Shown: positions 6,379 to 14,500 of the stretch, one piece after another
How the letters are laid out: every line of letters begins with the position of its first letter
Position numbering within the stretch: the first letter of the stretch is position 1
Virus record (IMG/VR): IMGVR_UViG_3300048102_000044
Span: 1 to 22,358 of that record
Direction: 5' to 3' (one strand)
DNA length: 22,358 nt
From: a virus
Notes under the pieces: model-generated
Told to the model about the DNA's origin: nothing
The model's database searches: none
Seen by the model: the letters and a program-made list of their open reading frames with translations, nothing else
Position numbers and translations under genes: made by a program

Positions 6379-7232
6379 TGAACCACCCTGCAGAGTTATC
6401 TGTCTACACGTACTTGCAGAAAGCTATGGCGGGTGAAGTTGCAATGGCAGAGGGGGTGATTGATAAAGTCGCCTCTGATGTCAAGGCAGCTATGCTAAAG
6501 CAGTTTGCTAGTGGGCCTCGTGATAGTTTTAGGTTACGTATGTCTAACATAGGTAAGCCTAAGTGTCAGCTATGGTTTGAGAAGAATGATCCAGAAGGTA
6601 AGGAACCTTTTCCACCTCACTTCCTTATGAATATGATTCTTGGTGATATTGTCGAGGCTGTATTCAAAGGCTTGCTTACCGCCGCTGATGTTAGCTTCAA
6701 AGATAATGATAAAGTTGTCCTAAAACTCCCTAATGGTCAAGAGATTAAGGGGGAGTATGATATGGAAATGGATGGAAGGATTGACGATGTTAAGTCTGCA
6801 TCTTGGTATTCATACAACAACAAGTTTGACTCTATTGAAGAGATGCAAAAGAGTGACGGGTTTGGATATGTATCTCAGTTAGTTGGTTATTCAGAGGGCG
6901 CTGGTAAGGATGTAGGTGGCTGGTGGGTTATCAATAAGAACAATGGTGAGTTCAAATATGTTGATGCTTCCGAGGTAGATAAAGAGAAAGTTCTTAAGGA
7001 TATTCAAGACACTGTTGATTATATTGACAATGATGAACCTTTTGAACGTTGCTTTCAACCTGTTCCAGAGACTTATCGCAAGGTGCCTAGTGGTAATATT
7101 GTGTTAAATGATGGGTGTAATTTCTGTCAGTTTAAACATAAGTGTTTCCCTAATCTAAAAGTACTACCCTCAAAAGTGTACAAGGGTAAACTAACGCCAC
7201 CCCTAGTTAATTATGTCGAAGTTAATGGCTAA
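6378..7232 (+). CDS. Cas4/RecB-family PD-(D/E)XK exonuclease, probable Fe-S protein
   Basis: The nuclease core is visible as G-E-Y-D128, then D137-x-K139 in IDDVKS (the D-x-K catalytic pair), then Q167-x3-Y171 (the RecB-type QxxxY motif). One cysteine before the core (C63) and three after it (C247, C250, C256) match the Cas4/AddB pattern in which four cysteines hold a [4Fe-4S] cluster. Length is 284 aa. The likely role is a DNA exonuclease acting in replication, recombination or host DNA breakdown, taking the place of T7 gp6, which is unrelated in sequence. TAATG overlap with the upstream gene; its end overlaps the endonuclease I gene. A CRISPR adaptation role is not suggested, as there is no array or cas1. 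Confidence 0.82.
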   Translation: MNHPAELSVYTYLQKAMAGEVAMAEGVIDKVASDVKAAMLKQFASGPRDSFRLRMSNIGKPKCQLWFEKNDPEGKEPFPPHFLMNMILGDIVEAVFKGLLTAADVSFKDNDKVVLKLPNGQEIKGEYDMEMDGRIDDVKSASWYSYNNKFDSIEEMQKSDGFGYVSQLVGYSEGAGKDVGGWWVINKNNGEFKYVDASEVDKEKVLKDIQDTVDYIDNDEPFERCFQPVPETYRKVPSGNIVLNDGCNFCQFKHKCFPNLKVLPSKVYKGKLTPPLVNYVEVNG

Positions 7233-7659
7233 GAGAAGACATAACACTAGGTTATATCGCAGTGGTCTTGAAGTTGAGGCCGCTGCTTTTTTATCGGAGC
7301 ATCAAAAAGAAGTTCGATACGAGAAGTTAAAGATAGAGTGGGAAGATCTAAAATACCGCACATATACACCAGACTTTGAACTGGACAACGGTATTATTAT
7401 AGAAACCAAAGGTATCTTTAGCGCAGCTGACAGAAGAAAGCATCTTGAAATACAAAGACAACACCCTAAGTTAGATATAAGGTTTGTCTTTAGTAATGCT
7501 AACTCTAGACTGTACAAAGGTGCAAAGTCTCGTTATTCAGATTGGTGTAATAAGTATGGTTTCAAATGGTCACATAGACTAATACCAAAGGATTGGTTGA
7601 CAGAGCGTGGAAAACCTTGTAAAGAAGTTAGAATAACTGTAAAAAGAAGGAAAGCCTAA
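7213..7659 (+). CDS. T7 endonuclease I-like Holliday junction resolvase
   Basis: T7 gp3-type endonucleases resolve four-way junctions and help degrade host DNA. All four catalytic residues are present with almost the same spacing as T7 (E20, D55, E65, K67): here E20 in RSGLE, D54 in YTPDF, E64 and K66 in IIETKG. Downstream LDIRFVFSNA and a final Lys-rich tail also fit the family. Length 148 aa (T7 149). The first ATG (7213) overlaps the previous gene by 20 bp and has no clear ribosome-binding site. An in-frame ATG at 7225 (M5) has GAAG close upstream and may be the true start. It ends in TAATG with the next gene. Confidence 0.94.
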   Translation: MSKLMAKRRHNTRLYRSGLEVEAAAFLSEHQKEVRYEKLKIEWEDLKYRTYTPDFELDNGIIIETKGIFSAADRRKHLEIQRQHPKLDIRFVFSNANSRLYKGAKSRYSDWCNKYGFKWSHRLIPKDWLTERGKPCKEVRITVKRRKA

Positions 7660-7991
7660 TGGCTCGTTATGAAGTTAAAGAAGATGAAGCGGCATTAGTT
7701 GTTAAGCCTGTTATAGAAGAAGATGGAAGTTGGTCAGGAGATATTGCTACTGGTATATATGTTTCTCCACATCTTGACACTGATACACAAGCTCACTTAG
7801 TACACGTTATAACACTTATGTCAGCCTTTCTAGATTGGGTTGAAGGATACCCAGAGATCTTAGATGAGATTGAAGATCATCGTAATATGTTAATGGAAGA
7901 TTATATGGAAGAGAAGAAGAAACCAGAGATAACTAGAGAAGGTAATGTTCTTCGCCTTACTAGATGGACAAAGACAGAGGGAAGTGCATAA
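7659..7991 (+). CDS. 110-aa acidic protein of unknown function
   Basis: No family recognised. The product is strongly acidic with a beta-rich start (MARYEVKEDEAALVVKP), a central hydrophobic helix (AHLVHVITLMSAFLDWVEGY, about residues 46-65), a Glu- and Lys-rich helix (MEDYMEEKKK), and a short final segment REGNVLRLTRWTK. The hydrophobic stretch is too polar at its ends for a confident membrane span. It overlaps both neighbours by 1 nt (TAATG), so it is co-translated with endonuclease I and the DUF3310 protein. Conserved position would be the main clue to its role. Confidence 0.75.
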   Translation: MARYEVKEDEAALVVKPVIEEDGSWSGDIATGIYVSPHLDTDTQAHLVHVITLMSAFLDWVEGYPEILDEIEDHRNMLMEDYMEEKKKPEITREGNVLRLTRWTKTEGSA

Positions 7992-8293
7992 TGACAGACT
8001 TTGCTATAGAAGAACTCTTTGAAGGTATGGAAGAAGAGTTTACTAAGAAAGAGCCACCAGTAACGGGTCACAACCCAGTAAGTAAGCCAGTTCATTACAA
8101 TCAGGCAGGTATAGAGTGTATCGAAGCTATACGCGCAATGACTTGTAAGATGGATGGTACTAGTGCTTATATGGCTGGCAATGTACTGAAATACGTTTGG
8201 CGTCACGAGTATAAAAATGGTTTAGAAGATTTAGAAAAGGCTCAAGTGTATCTTGGTTGGTTAATTGAAAACTATAAAGGAAAACATAAATGA
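7991..8293 (+). CDS. DUF3310 / T7 gp1.7-like nucleotide kinase domain protein
   Basis: The 100-aa protein has the DUF3310 pattern: V-S-K-P-x-H-Y (about 32-38), then I-E-C-I-E-A-I, A-G-N-V-L-K-Y-V-W-R-H, and D-L-E-K-A-x-x-Y. The same pattern forms the C-terminal domain of T7 gp1.7, reported to phosphorylate dTMP and dGMP. A role in raising dTTP and dGTP pools fits the neighbouring MazG, NrdJ and ThyX. The T7 protein has a longer N-terminal zinc-binding part that is absent here; instead there is an acidic lead (EELFEGMEEE). The reading frame is open to 7964, but ATG 7991 was chosen because it overlaps the previous stop as TAATG like its neighbours. Kinase activity is inferred from the family. 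Confidence 0.82.
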   Translation: MTDFAIEELFEGMEEEFTKKEPPVTGHNPVSKPVHYNQAGIECIEAIRAMTCKMDGTSAYMAGNVLKYVWRHEYKNGLEDLEKAQVYLGWLIENYKGKHK

Positions 8294-8457
8294 GAAAGTT
8301 TAGTATAACTTTTCTTCTTAAACTTGATGAAGACAATCACATCCTGTCCTCTGTAGAGGAAGCTCACGAGGAAGATGTTTATGATTACATCAAAGACTTG
8401 TTCTATGACTCAGAGGCAATTAAATTAGAAAACTTAAATATAAAGGAACGGCAATGA
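8290..8457 (+). CDS. 55-aa acidic small protein
   Basis: ATG 8290 overlaps the DUF3310 stop (ATGA), and TGA 8455-8457 overlaps the mazG-like ATG. The product starts with a beta strand (MRKFSITFLLKLD) and continues with an acidic helix (SSVEEAHEEDVYDYIKDLF) and a second strand (AIKLENLNIKER). The beta-alpha-beta outline resembles many small phage proteins of unknown role. No motif recognised. Four-base overlaps at both ends make it a convincing gene despite its size. Confidence 0.7.
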   Translation: MRKFSITFLLKLDEDNHILSSVEEAHEEDVYDYIKDLFYDSEAIKLENLNIKERQ

Positions 8458-8840
8458 TTAACGAGACAGATCTAGAAGCATTTGGGTATTTTGATATGTT
8501 TCAGAATAGTCCTGACTATAGTAAAGACCCTGTTAGGTTTTACAGTCAGTTTGTTGAAGACAAGGTTTTCACTAAAGGTAGAGAGCGTTTATTAGAAAAC
8601 ACTCTAGGTCTATGCGGTGAAGCAGGAGAGGTGGCTGAAAAGATCAAGAAGGTCTTTAGAGATAAAAATAAATTTAGTGATGAAGATATCTTGAAAGAAT
8701 TAGGGGATGTCTTATTTTATGTAACAGCCCTATCAAATATCTTTGGGGGTAATCTACAAAAGACTATGGAAATGAATATGGCAAAGCTTGACGATAGAGA
8801 GCAGCGTGGTGTTTTAAAGGGATCAGGAGACAATAGATGA
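8454..8840 (+). CDS. MazG-like nucleotide pyrophosphohydrolase
   Basis: MazG-type enzymes cleave NTPs or dNTPs to monophosphates, and in phages are thought to adjust nucleotide pools. The metal-binding pattern is clear: GEAGEVAEKIKK gives E56, E59 and E62, and ELGDVLFYV gives E82 and D85 (the E-x-x-D of the family). The protein is 128 aa, a single MazG domain. The preceding 45 residues (FQNSPDYSKDPVRFYSQF) are a phage-specific lead. It lies between the gp1.7-like gene and nrdJ with ATGA overlaps, so it is made together with the reductase. Substrate cannot be told from sequence; dUTP, ppGpp and damaged nucleotides have all been proposed for relatives. Confidence 0.9.
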   Translation: MINETDLEAFGYFDMFQNSPDYSKDPVRFYSQFVEDKVFTKGRERLLENTLGLCGEAGEVAEKIKKVFRDKNKFSDEDILKELGDVLFYVTALSNIFGGNLQKTMEMNMAKLDDREQRGVLKGSGDNR

Positions 8841-10735
8841 ATAACTACCTACCAACAGACTACCAGAGCTTTATTGCTCTGTCACGATACGCCAAGTACT
8901 ATGACGGTCAGGGGCGTGAGACTTGGGGTGACACAGTTCAGCGATATGTTGATAACGTAGTACACCCTAAGACGGGTAAAGATAGCTATGTTAAGCGTAT
9001 TAGTGAAGCTATTATGAACCTAGAAGTTATGCCATCTATGCGAGCTATTATGACTGCAGGGCCAGCACTTGACAGAGACAACACTGCCGGGTATAACTGT
9101 AGTTACTTACCCGTAGATGACCCTAAGTCCTTCGATGAGGCTATGTACATTCTCTTGTGTGGTACTGGTGTCGGATTCTCCGTCGAGAGGCAGTATATCA
9201 GTAAACTCCCAGAAGTTCCTGAGTTGTTCGATAGCGATACTGTTGTCGTTGTCAAGGACAGTAAAGAGGGTTGGGCTAAGGCGTTCCGTCAAGTTCTTGC
9301 ACTCCTCTGGGCTGGTGAGATCCCTAAGTGGGATGTTTCTCGTGTACGTCCTGCAGGTGCTAGGCTTAAGACGTTTGGTGGTAGAGCTAGTGGCCCAGCG
9401 CCTCTAGTAGAACTATTTAACTTTGCTATCACTACGTTTAAGAACTCACAGGGACGTAAGCTATCCAGCGTTGAGTGTCACGATCTTATGTGCTTCATTG
9501 GTCAGATAGTCGTAGTTGGTGGTGTACGCCGTAGTGCTATGATTTCTCTGTCTAACCTGAGTGATGATCGTATGCGTCACGCTAAGTCAGGTCAGTGGTG
9601 GGAGACTGCTAGTTGGAGAGCCTTAGCTAATAATAGCGTTAGTTACACTGAAAAGCCTGATATGGAAACGTTTATGCGTGAGTGGATGGCATTAGTTGAG
9701 TCTAAGTCAGGTGAGCGTGGAATCTTTAATCGCCAAGCAAGTAAGAAACAGGCTGAGAAATATAACCGAAGGGATAGTAATTACGACTTTGGTACTAACC
9801 CCTGCAGCGAAATAATTTTGCGCCCATATCAATTCTGCAACTTAACAGAGGTAGTTGTACGTGCTACAGATACTATTACAGATCTGGAAAGAAAGGTTCG
9901 TATGGCTACGATTCTGGGAACCATTCAGTCATCCTACACAAAGTTTCCCTACTTGCGAAAGGTGTGGGCAAACAACACAGAAGAAGAGCGGTTGCTTGGT
10001 GTGTCACTTACGGGAATAATGGACAACCCTCTTATGACATCAGCAAACGCTGGATTGGAGAAAACTCTTGACCACCTTAGAAATGTGGCTGTTGCTACTA
10101 ATGCTGAATGGGCTGACCGCCTTGGTATACCTCATAGCACTGCAATTAGCTGCGTCAAACCATCGGGAACGGTCTCCCAGTTGGTGGATTCAGCCTCTGG
10201 GATTCACGCTCGCCATAGTGCCTATTATATCCGTACTGTGCGTGGTGATAATAAAGATCCCTTGACGCAGTTTATGAAAGATAAGGGTGTTCCTAATGAA
10301 CCTTGTGTGATGAAGGGTGACACTACTACAGTGTTTAGCTTCCCAGTTAAGTCACCAGAGGGTGCTGTTACTCGTAATGATATGACTGCCATTGAGCAAC
10401 TAGAGACTTGGCTAACGTATCAGCGTCATTGGTGTGAGCATAAGCCAAGTGTGACTATATCGGTACGTGACTCTGAGTGGATGGATGTGGGTGCATTTGT
10501 GTATAAGCACTTTGATGAAATGTCAGGTGTGTCTTTCTTGCCACACACAGATCATACTTATCAGCAAGCTCCGTATCAGGACTGCACTAAGGAAGAGTAT
10601 GAAGAGTTGCTATCAGCTATGCCAAAAGATATTAACTGGTCAGAACTTTCAGAGTATGAGAACGAAGATAATACTGCAGGAAGTCAAACTATGGCTTGTA
10701 CAGGTGACTCTTGCGAAATAGTGGATATAACCTAA
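8837..10735 (+). CDS. nrdJ: Adenosylcobalamin-dependent (class II, monomeric) ribonucleotide reductase
   Basis: This enzyme reduces ribonucleotides to deoxyribonucleotides using adenosylcobalamin to make a thiyl radical, so it needs no oxygen and no second subunit. The 632-aa sequence has all the key residues of the Lactobacillus leichmannii type: C88 (YNCSY), the thiyl C323 and E325 in NPCSEIILRP, C334 (QFCNLTE), and the C-terminal reducing pair C621-x4-C626 (CTGDSC), the same spacing as C731-x4-C736 there. LLCGTGVGFSVER (107-119) is also typical. It is shorter than the 739-aa reference. It overlaps mazG by ATGA and the glutaredoxin by TAATG. There is no leader, so no cobalamin riboswitch controls it locally. 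The host must supply B12. Confidence 0.96.
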   Translation: MNNYLPTDYQSFIALSRYAKYYDGQGRETWGDTVQRYVDNVVHPKTGKDSYVKRISEAIMNLEVMPSMRAIMTAGPALDRDNTAGYNCSYLPVDDPKSFDEAMYILLCGTGVGFSVERQYISKLPEVPELFDSDTVVVVKDSKEGWAKAFRQVLALLWAGEIPKWDVSRVRPAGARLKTFGGRASGPAPLVELFNFAITTFKNSQGRKLSSVECHDLMCFIGQIVVVGGVRRSAMISLSNLSDDRMRHAKSGQWWETASWRALANNSVSYTEKPDMETFMREWMALVESKSGERGIFNRQASKKQAEKYNRRDSNYDFGTNPCSEIILRPYQFCNLTEVVVRATDTITDLERKVRMATILGTIQSSYTKFPYLRKVWANNTEEERLLGVSLTGIMDNPLMTSANAGLEKTLDHLRNVAVATNAEWADRLGIPHSTAISCVKPSGTVSQLVDSASGIHARHSAYYIRTVRGDNKDPLTQFMKDKGVPNEPCVMKGDTTTVFSFPVKSPEGAVTRNDMTAIEQLETWLTYQRHWCEHKPSVTISVRDSEWMDVGAFVYKHFDEMSGVSFLPHTDHTYQQAPYQDCTKEEYEELLSAMPKDINWSELSEYENEDNTAGSQTMACTGDSCEIVDIT

Positions 10736-10971
10736 TGGCAAACGGTATTTACACTCTAGTGGGGCGGGTAGACTGCCCTCACTGTTCAAAGGCTATGGGT
10801 CTGTTGAGAGATAATGGTTACACAGTTAACTACTATTCTCTCAATGACTCTAAATGGGTACTTGACTTATTCAAAAAGTCTGGTATAAAGACGGTTCCAC
10901 AAATTTGGGATCAAGATGGTAACTGCATAGGTGGTTATCAGGAACTAAAACAACTCCTTGAAAGGGAATAA
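10735..10971 (+). CDS. Glutaredoxin
   Basis: A 78-aa thioredoxin-fold protein with active site C14-P-H-C17, the cis-proline in KTVPQ (P55) and the GGY motif at 66-68, all in glutaredoxin positions. It most likely re-reduces the C-terminal cysteine pair of the reductase encoded just upstream; the genes share TAATG. The open frame reaches back to 10711, but ATG 10735 is the supported start because the extra eight residues lie inside the reductase gene and the family begins at this point. Confidence 0.94.
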   Translation: MANGIYTLVGRVDCPHCSKAMGLLRDNGYTVNYYSLNDSKWVLDLFKKSGIKTVPQIWDQDGNCIGGYQELKQLLERE

Positions 10972-10972
10972 A

Positions 10973-11092
10973 ATGACAGGTATTGAATTTATGGCAGTCG
11001 CAACTATCGGTATGGTGGTTGTTGGTGAAGTGGTTAACTTAGCAGCTGAGTATGTTCCACCTCTTGTAGATCAAGTAATGGGCTGGTTCTAA
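10973..11092 (+). CDS. 39-aa small hydrophobic protein
   Basis: It starts 1 nt after the glutaredoxin stop, whose last codons supply an AAAGGGA ribosome-binding box, and ends in TAATG with the next gene. The sequence has a hydrophobic run (FMAVATIGMVVVGEVVNLAA) interrupted by a glutamate, then EYVPPLVDQVMGWF. It may be a membrane peptide or an amphipathic helix. Family not recognised. Confidence 0.6.
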   Translation: MTGIEFMAVATIGMVVVGEVVNLAAEYVPPLVDQVMGWF

Positions 11093-11280
11093 TGTATGCT
11101 TTGCTGTTAGTTATGATGTTTGAAGGGAAGGTACAAGTACACGCCTTTAATGGTTTGTTTATGGATCGTGCGTCTTGTAGTGAGGTAGGTTCTAAAATGG
11201 AAACTCGCTTAGAAGATTCAAAACCGGGGCCATCAGCTACAGCTAAAACGTATTGTTTCCAAGTACCAGAAAGTGCATAA
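11092..11280 (+). CDS. 62-aa protein with possible export signal and two cysteines
   Basis: The start is hydrophobic (MYALLLVMMF) and the remainder is soluble with C29 and C55, spaced as for one disulfide bond, and a segment rich in Pro and Ser (SKPGPSATA). A short secreted or periplasm-facing peptide is possible, but the hydrophobic part is shorter than a normal signal peptide and lacks a basic N-region. No family recognised. TAATG overlap upstream, 2-nt gap downstream. Confidence 0.65.
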   Translation: MYALLLVMMFEGKVQVHAFNGLFMDRASCSEVGSKMETRLEDSKPGPSATAKTYCFQVPESA

Positions 11281-11282
11281 GT

Positions 11283-11486
11283 ATGGGTATAGAAGAAGAA
11301 GCCAAAAGGCTCACAAAGGCCAAGCAGGAAAAGTTTTATGATGAATTAGTTACCTTGTTACTACCTGCTAAACGTCATATAGAAAGTCATCTCTATGATT
11401 CACGCCCAAGAGAGAGGGCATTAGAGAGGCTTGATGACGTTGCTACTATATCACGGTTTGCTGCAGAACTATTTAAACTAAAATAA
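11283..11486 (+). CDS. 67-aa charged helical protein, last gene of the + arm
   Basis: The frame is open from 11253, but ATG 11283 is preferred because it follows the previous stop by 2 nt. The product is charged and probably all helix (IEEEAKRLTKAKQEKFYDEL, later RPRERALERLDDVATISRF), with conserved-looking hydrophobic spacing typical of a small helical bundle. Function unknown. The TAA is followed at once by the convergent terminator. Confidence 0.7.
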   Translation: MGIEEEAKRLTKAKQEKFYDELVTLLLPAKRHIESHLYDSRPRERALERLDDVATISRFAAELFKLK

Positions 11487-11514
11487 AAGGGGGCCGAAAA
11501 GCCCCCTCTTTTTA
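11487..11514. terminator. Bidirectional intrinsic terminator between convergent operons
   Basis: A G+C-rich hairpin has stem AGGGGGC (11488-11494) pairing with GCCCCCT (11501-11507), loop CGAAAA, followed on the + strand by CTTTTT (11508-11513). On the - strand the same stem is followed by TTTT. It lies in the 28-bp space between the stop of the last + gene (11486) and the stop of the 1188-aa - strand gene (11515), so it can end transcription from both sides. Confidence 0.93.
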
Positions 11515-14500
11515 TTATCTTTTGTTTTCTTTACGGTAAACACTTATAAAAGAAAAATATGTTTGTAGTATCTCTAGGGATTCTGGATCATTCCCTAGTT
11601 CACCTATATTACCATCCCATCCAAATCGTTCCTTCAAGAACTTCCTAGCCTCTGCTCTCTCTTCACGAGAACCAGTAACTGTAGCCTTTCTTCGTAGGGC
11701 ATTTATAGAACCCTCTGGAAGATCCGTTGTGAGCAAGTGTTTCCTTACCTGAGACTTAACATCATTTTTTATACTATTTAATTGAACTCTTCTTGTATTG
11801 ACACTAGCGTTCTTCCAGCTATCACTTCCTATAACGTCTAGTACCCTTTCCTCAAATAGTGGAACAACAACCTCATTTAAGATTTTATCGTATGCAGGTA
11901 TCTGGCTTCTTTCGTTAGCCTTCCAAGGATGTGCCTCTGCCATAGAGTAAGCTTTCTCTACACCCGTCCTAGTAGGAACCTGAGTTATACCCATAATTCT
12001 TAGGATAGGGTTAGCATCTTTAATCTTTCCCTCTCTTGTAGCTACTCTAAGTTCCTCACCAGTAATCCCATCAATCTTATCACTAAAGATTTCCAGTAAG
12101 TTATCTACATACTTTGATGCCCCTACAGTGAAGGTAGAGAAGCCTTTCTCTTGCCTAACATCCTTAGCTGTATCTGAGTCGTTTATAAACCCAACCATCT
12201 TATTCAGAGCATCTAATGGGCGTGTAAAGCCAGCTAAGATATTACCACCCTGTTTATACAGAGCATTGAATGAAGCCTGTCTAGCCCCCTCTTCTTGGTT
12301 ATACAGAACGTCAAACATATTGTACAAATCATTACCAAACTGTAGATCTCTAGCGAACTGGCCTACAGCTAACTGTGCAGTAACATCTTCGATAAGATCC
12401 CTTGGTACAGTCTCACCATTCTTAGATAAGTTACCAGCGCGTCCTACAGCAAGCCACAGAGATACCGGGAACATATTCTTAGCGTCAATAACCTTACCGC
12501 CACCAGTATCCATATGATGCCAAGCATAACCCTTCTCACGCTTTCTCTCATCGTATTCCATCGCTAACTTTAAAGACGAGAAACCAACCAAACTCCTAGA
12601 GAAAGCCTCTACTGTTTTGATGTTACGTTTCTCTTTCTTCATAATAGCTGATGCACCCTCAACCATACCACCTACACTCCACTGGTAGGCCGTAGCTAGG
12701 GTGTTATTAAAGAACCGACCAAAGGGTAAGATCGTACCAATGACAGGTATGTTAGAGAAGTTCTCCACCTGTTTAGCCGCTGCATTAAGCAACTGGTCTT
12801 CTGTGGTGTAGTCCTTAGCAAAAACTGACTTCATAGTCGTATCTAGAGCGCCACCAATCACATCATCATCAATGACTGACAGATCACCTTTCTTTAGTGT
12901 TTCCTCTAGGGTAACGCCCTTGTTAAGTCTTAACCACTTGTCCATCTCAGTGATGTACATCTGTGACTTAGTAAATGTATCCTGTAGCTTAACACCAGTA
13001 AGCCTATTAGACCCATCTGCTAAAGCCTCTGCCCTCTTAAACCAAGCACTGTCAGGGTCAATCCCATACCGTTTACCACTACGTTCAACACCACCAGTAT
13101 AGCTCTCAAACAGAATGCTTCTAAGGTCTTTATTCTCATTCAGAAACTGCATATATGTGTCGTGAGTTGTGTAGGGGTCTAGTAAGTTACGAATCTTCTG
13201 AGACTGTATCTGCATATAGATCTTAGCCACACGTAAAGATTCTCTACCAGCCTCAGTTCTAGTTCCACCCTTAGCAAGTCCATACATTGTACTTCCTGTA
13301 GCGGAGAAAAGGTCTGCTAATGACTGACCAACATAAAACTGACCAAAGCCTAGAACGTTTACTGCAGTAGTAGCAGGTGATGATACAAGCATCCTACGCC
13401 ATAGGTTCTGTCCATACTGACCTACCCTAGCTTTCTTAGCCTTCTTAGCTTCATCATCTAATGCTTTGATAGTTCCAGCCTGACCTTCAATTAACTGATG
13501 ACCGTGTAAATTAGCTGCATCTAAAGTCTTACGAACCTGAGACATTACATTTAGAACCTGACCACCCTTACGGATTTCAATAGCTAGTAAGTCACCTAAG
13601 CTTGTAGCTAACTCCGTAGTCTGACCAAGAGTAAAACCTTTAGGTTCTAAGGATCTGTTAATCTTCTTTAGTTCTTCCTGAGACATTGACTGTACAACAG
13701 AAGTCATTACATCAGAGACAGTAAAACCTTTGGGTAACTTTAGACCCTGATCTTTAAATAGCTTTACAAGACCACCCTTACCATCACCATCAGGGCCAAG
13801 CATCATATCTTTTATGAAATCTACAGATGTAGGAACATCATCGAAGCTATCCTTGCCAGCCTCTACCTTTACATCCCAAGCCCTAGCTTTCTCCATAATG
13901 ATTGCTGCAGCATCCTTTGCCGCTTCCTCACTAAGTTTTATCTGTTTAGCTGCTTGTCTTGCTGATAGCTGTCTTGCTGCCTCATCAATACCTTCCCGGG
14001 ATTCAGTTCTAGCTCTAGCTGACTCAACTAATATATCAGAATCAGATAACCCAGACTTACCAGCCGCTCGACCAAATAGTAACTGAGTAGCACCACCTAT
14101 CCCACCAAGAACAGAACTAAACCCTGTCTGAACTAGGTTATAGTCTTGCTGTGCCCCAGCCTTTAGTAGGGTGTTTTGTAGAGTAACATCGTGCATAACA
14201 GCAAAGGTAGAGTCTAGGGCAGTTGTTCCCATTAAGACTTTCTTGTTGTCTTTTGCAGCTTGCTTCTTTAGAACCTCTTTTCTGGCTCTCTTCTTAGCTT
14301 CTAACAAAAAGATCTCACGCTCTCTACGTGCGGCCTGTCTACGGATCTTAGCAGACACTGGGTTCTTAACGCCCTCTGCAGCAAATCGTTTAGCCGCCAT
14401 CTTAGCGGCCTCTTCACCAGCTTCCTTTGCAGCTTGCTGTGTTGCACCACTAGCTAAAGCTTTCTTACCAGCCTCAACAGCGGCCCTCTTAGTTGCCATA

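Noticed and set aside
6378-7232. Phage-encoded CRISPR adaptation, suggested by the Cas4-like nuclease
   Set aside because: No array of spaced direct repeats, no cas1 or cas2 in the window. Cas4-like nucleases are common in phage replication modules.
7774-7805. TTGACA-like box inside the 110-aa gene as a second promoter
   Set aside because: No -10-like hexamer is found at 16-18 bp spacing and the site is within coding sequence.
7964-7990. Upstream in-frame ATG for the DUF3310 protein
   Set aside because: It would overlap the previous gene by 28 bp and lacks a ribosome site. ATG 7991 forms the TAATG junction used repeatedly in this operon.
8780-8837. Cobalamin riboswitch upstream of the B12-dependent reductase
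   Set aside because: The reductase ATG overlaps the mazG-like stop, leaving no untranslated leader, and no B12-box-like structure was seen.
10711-10734. Earlier start for glutaredoxin
   Set aside because: The extra eight residues lie within the reductase C-terminus. The family starts at MANGIYTL and TAATG coupling supports 10735.
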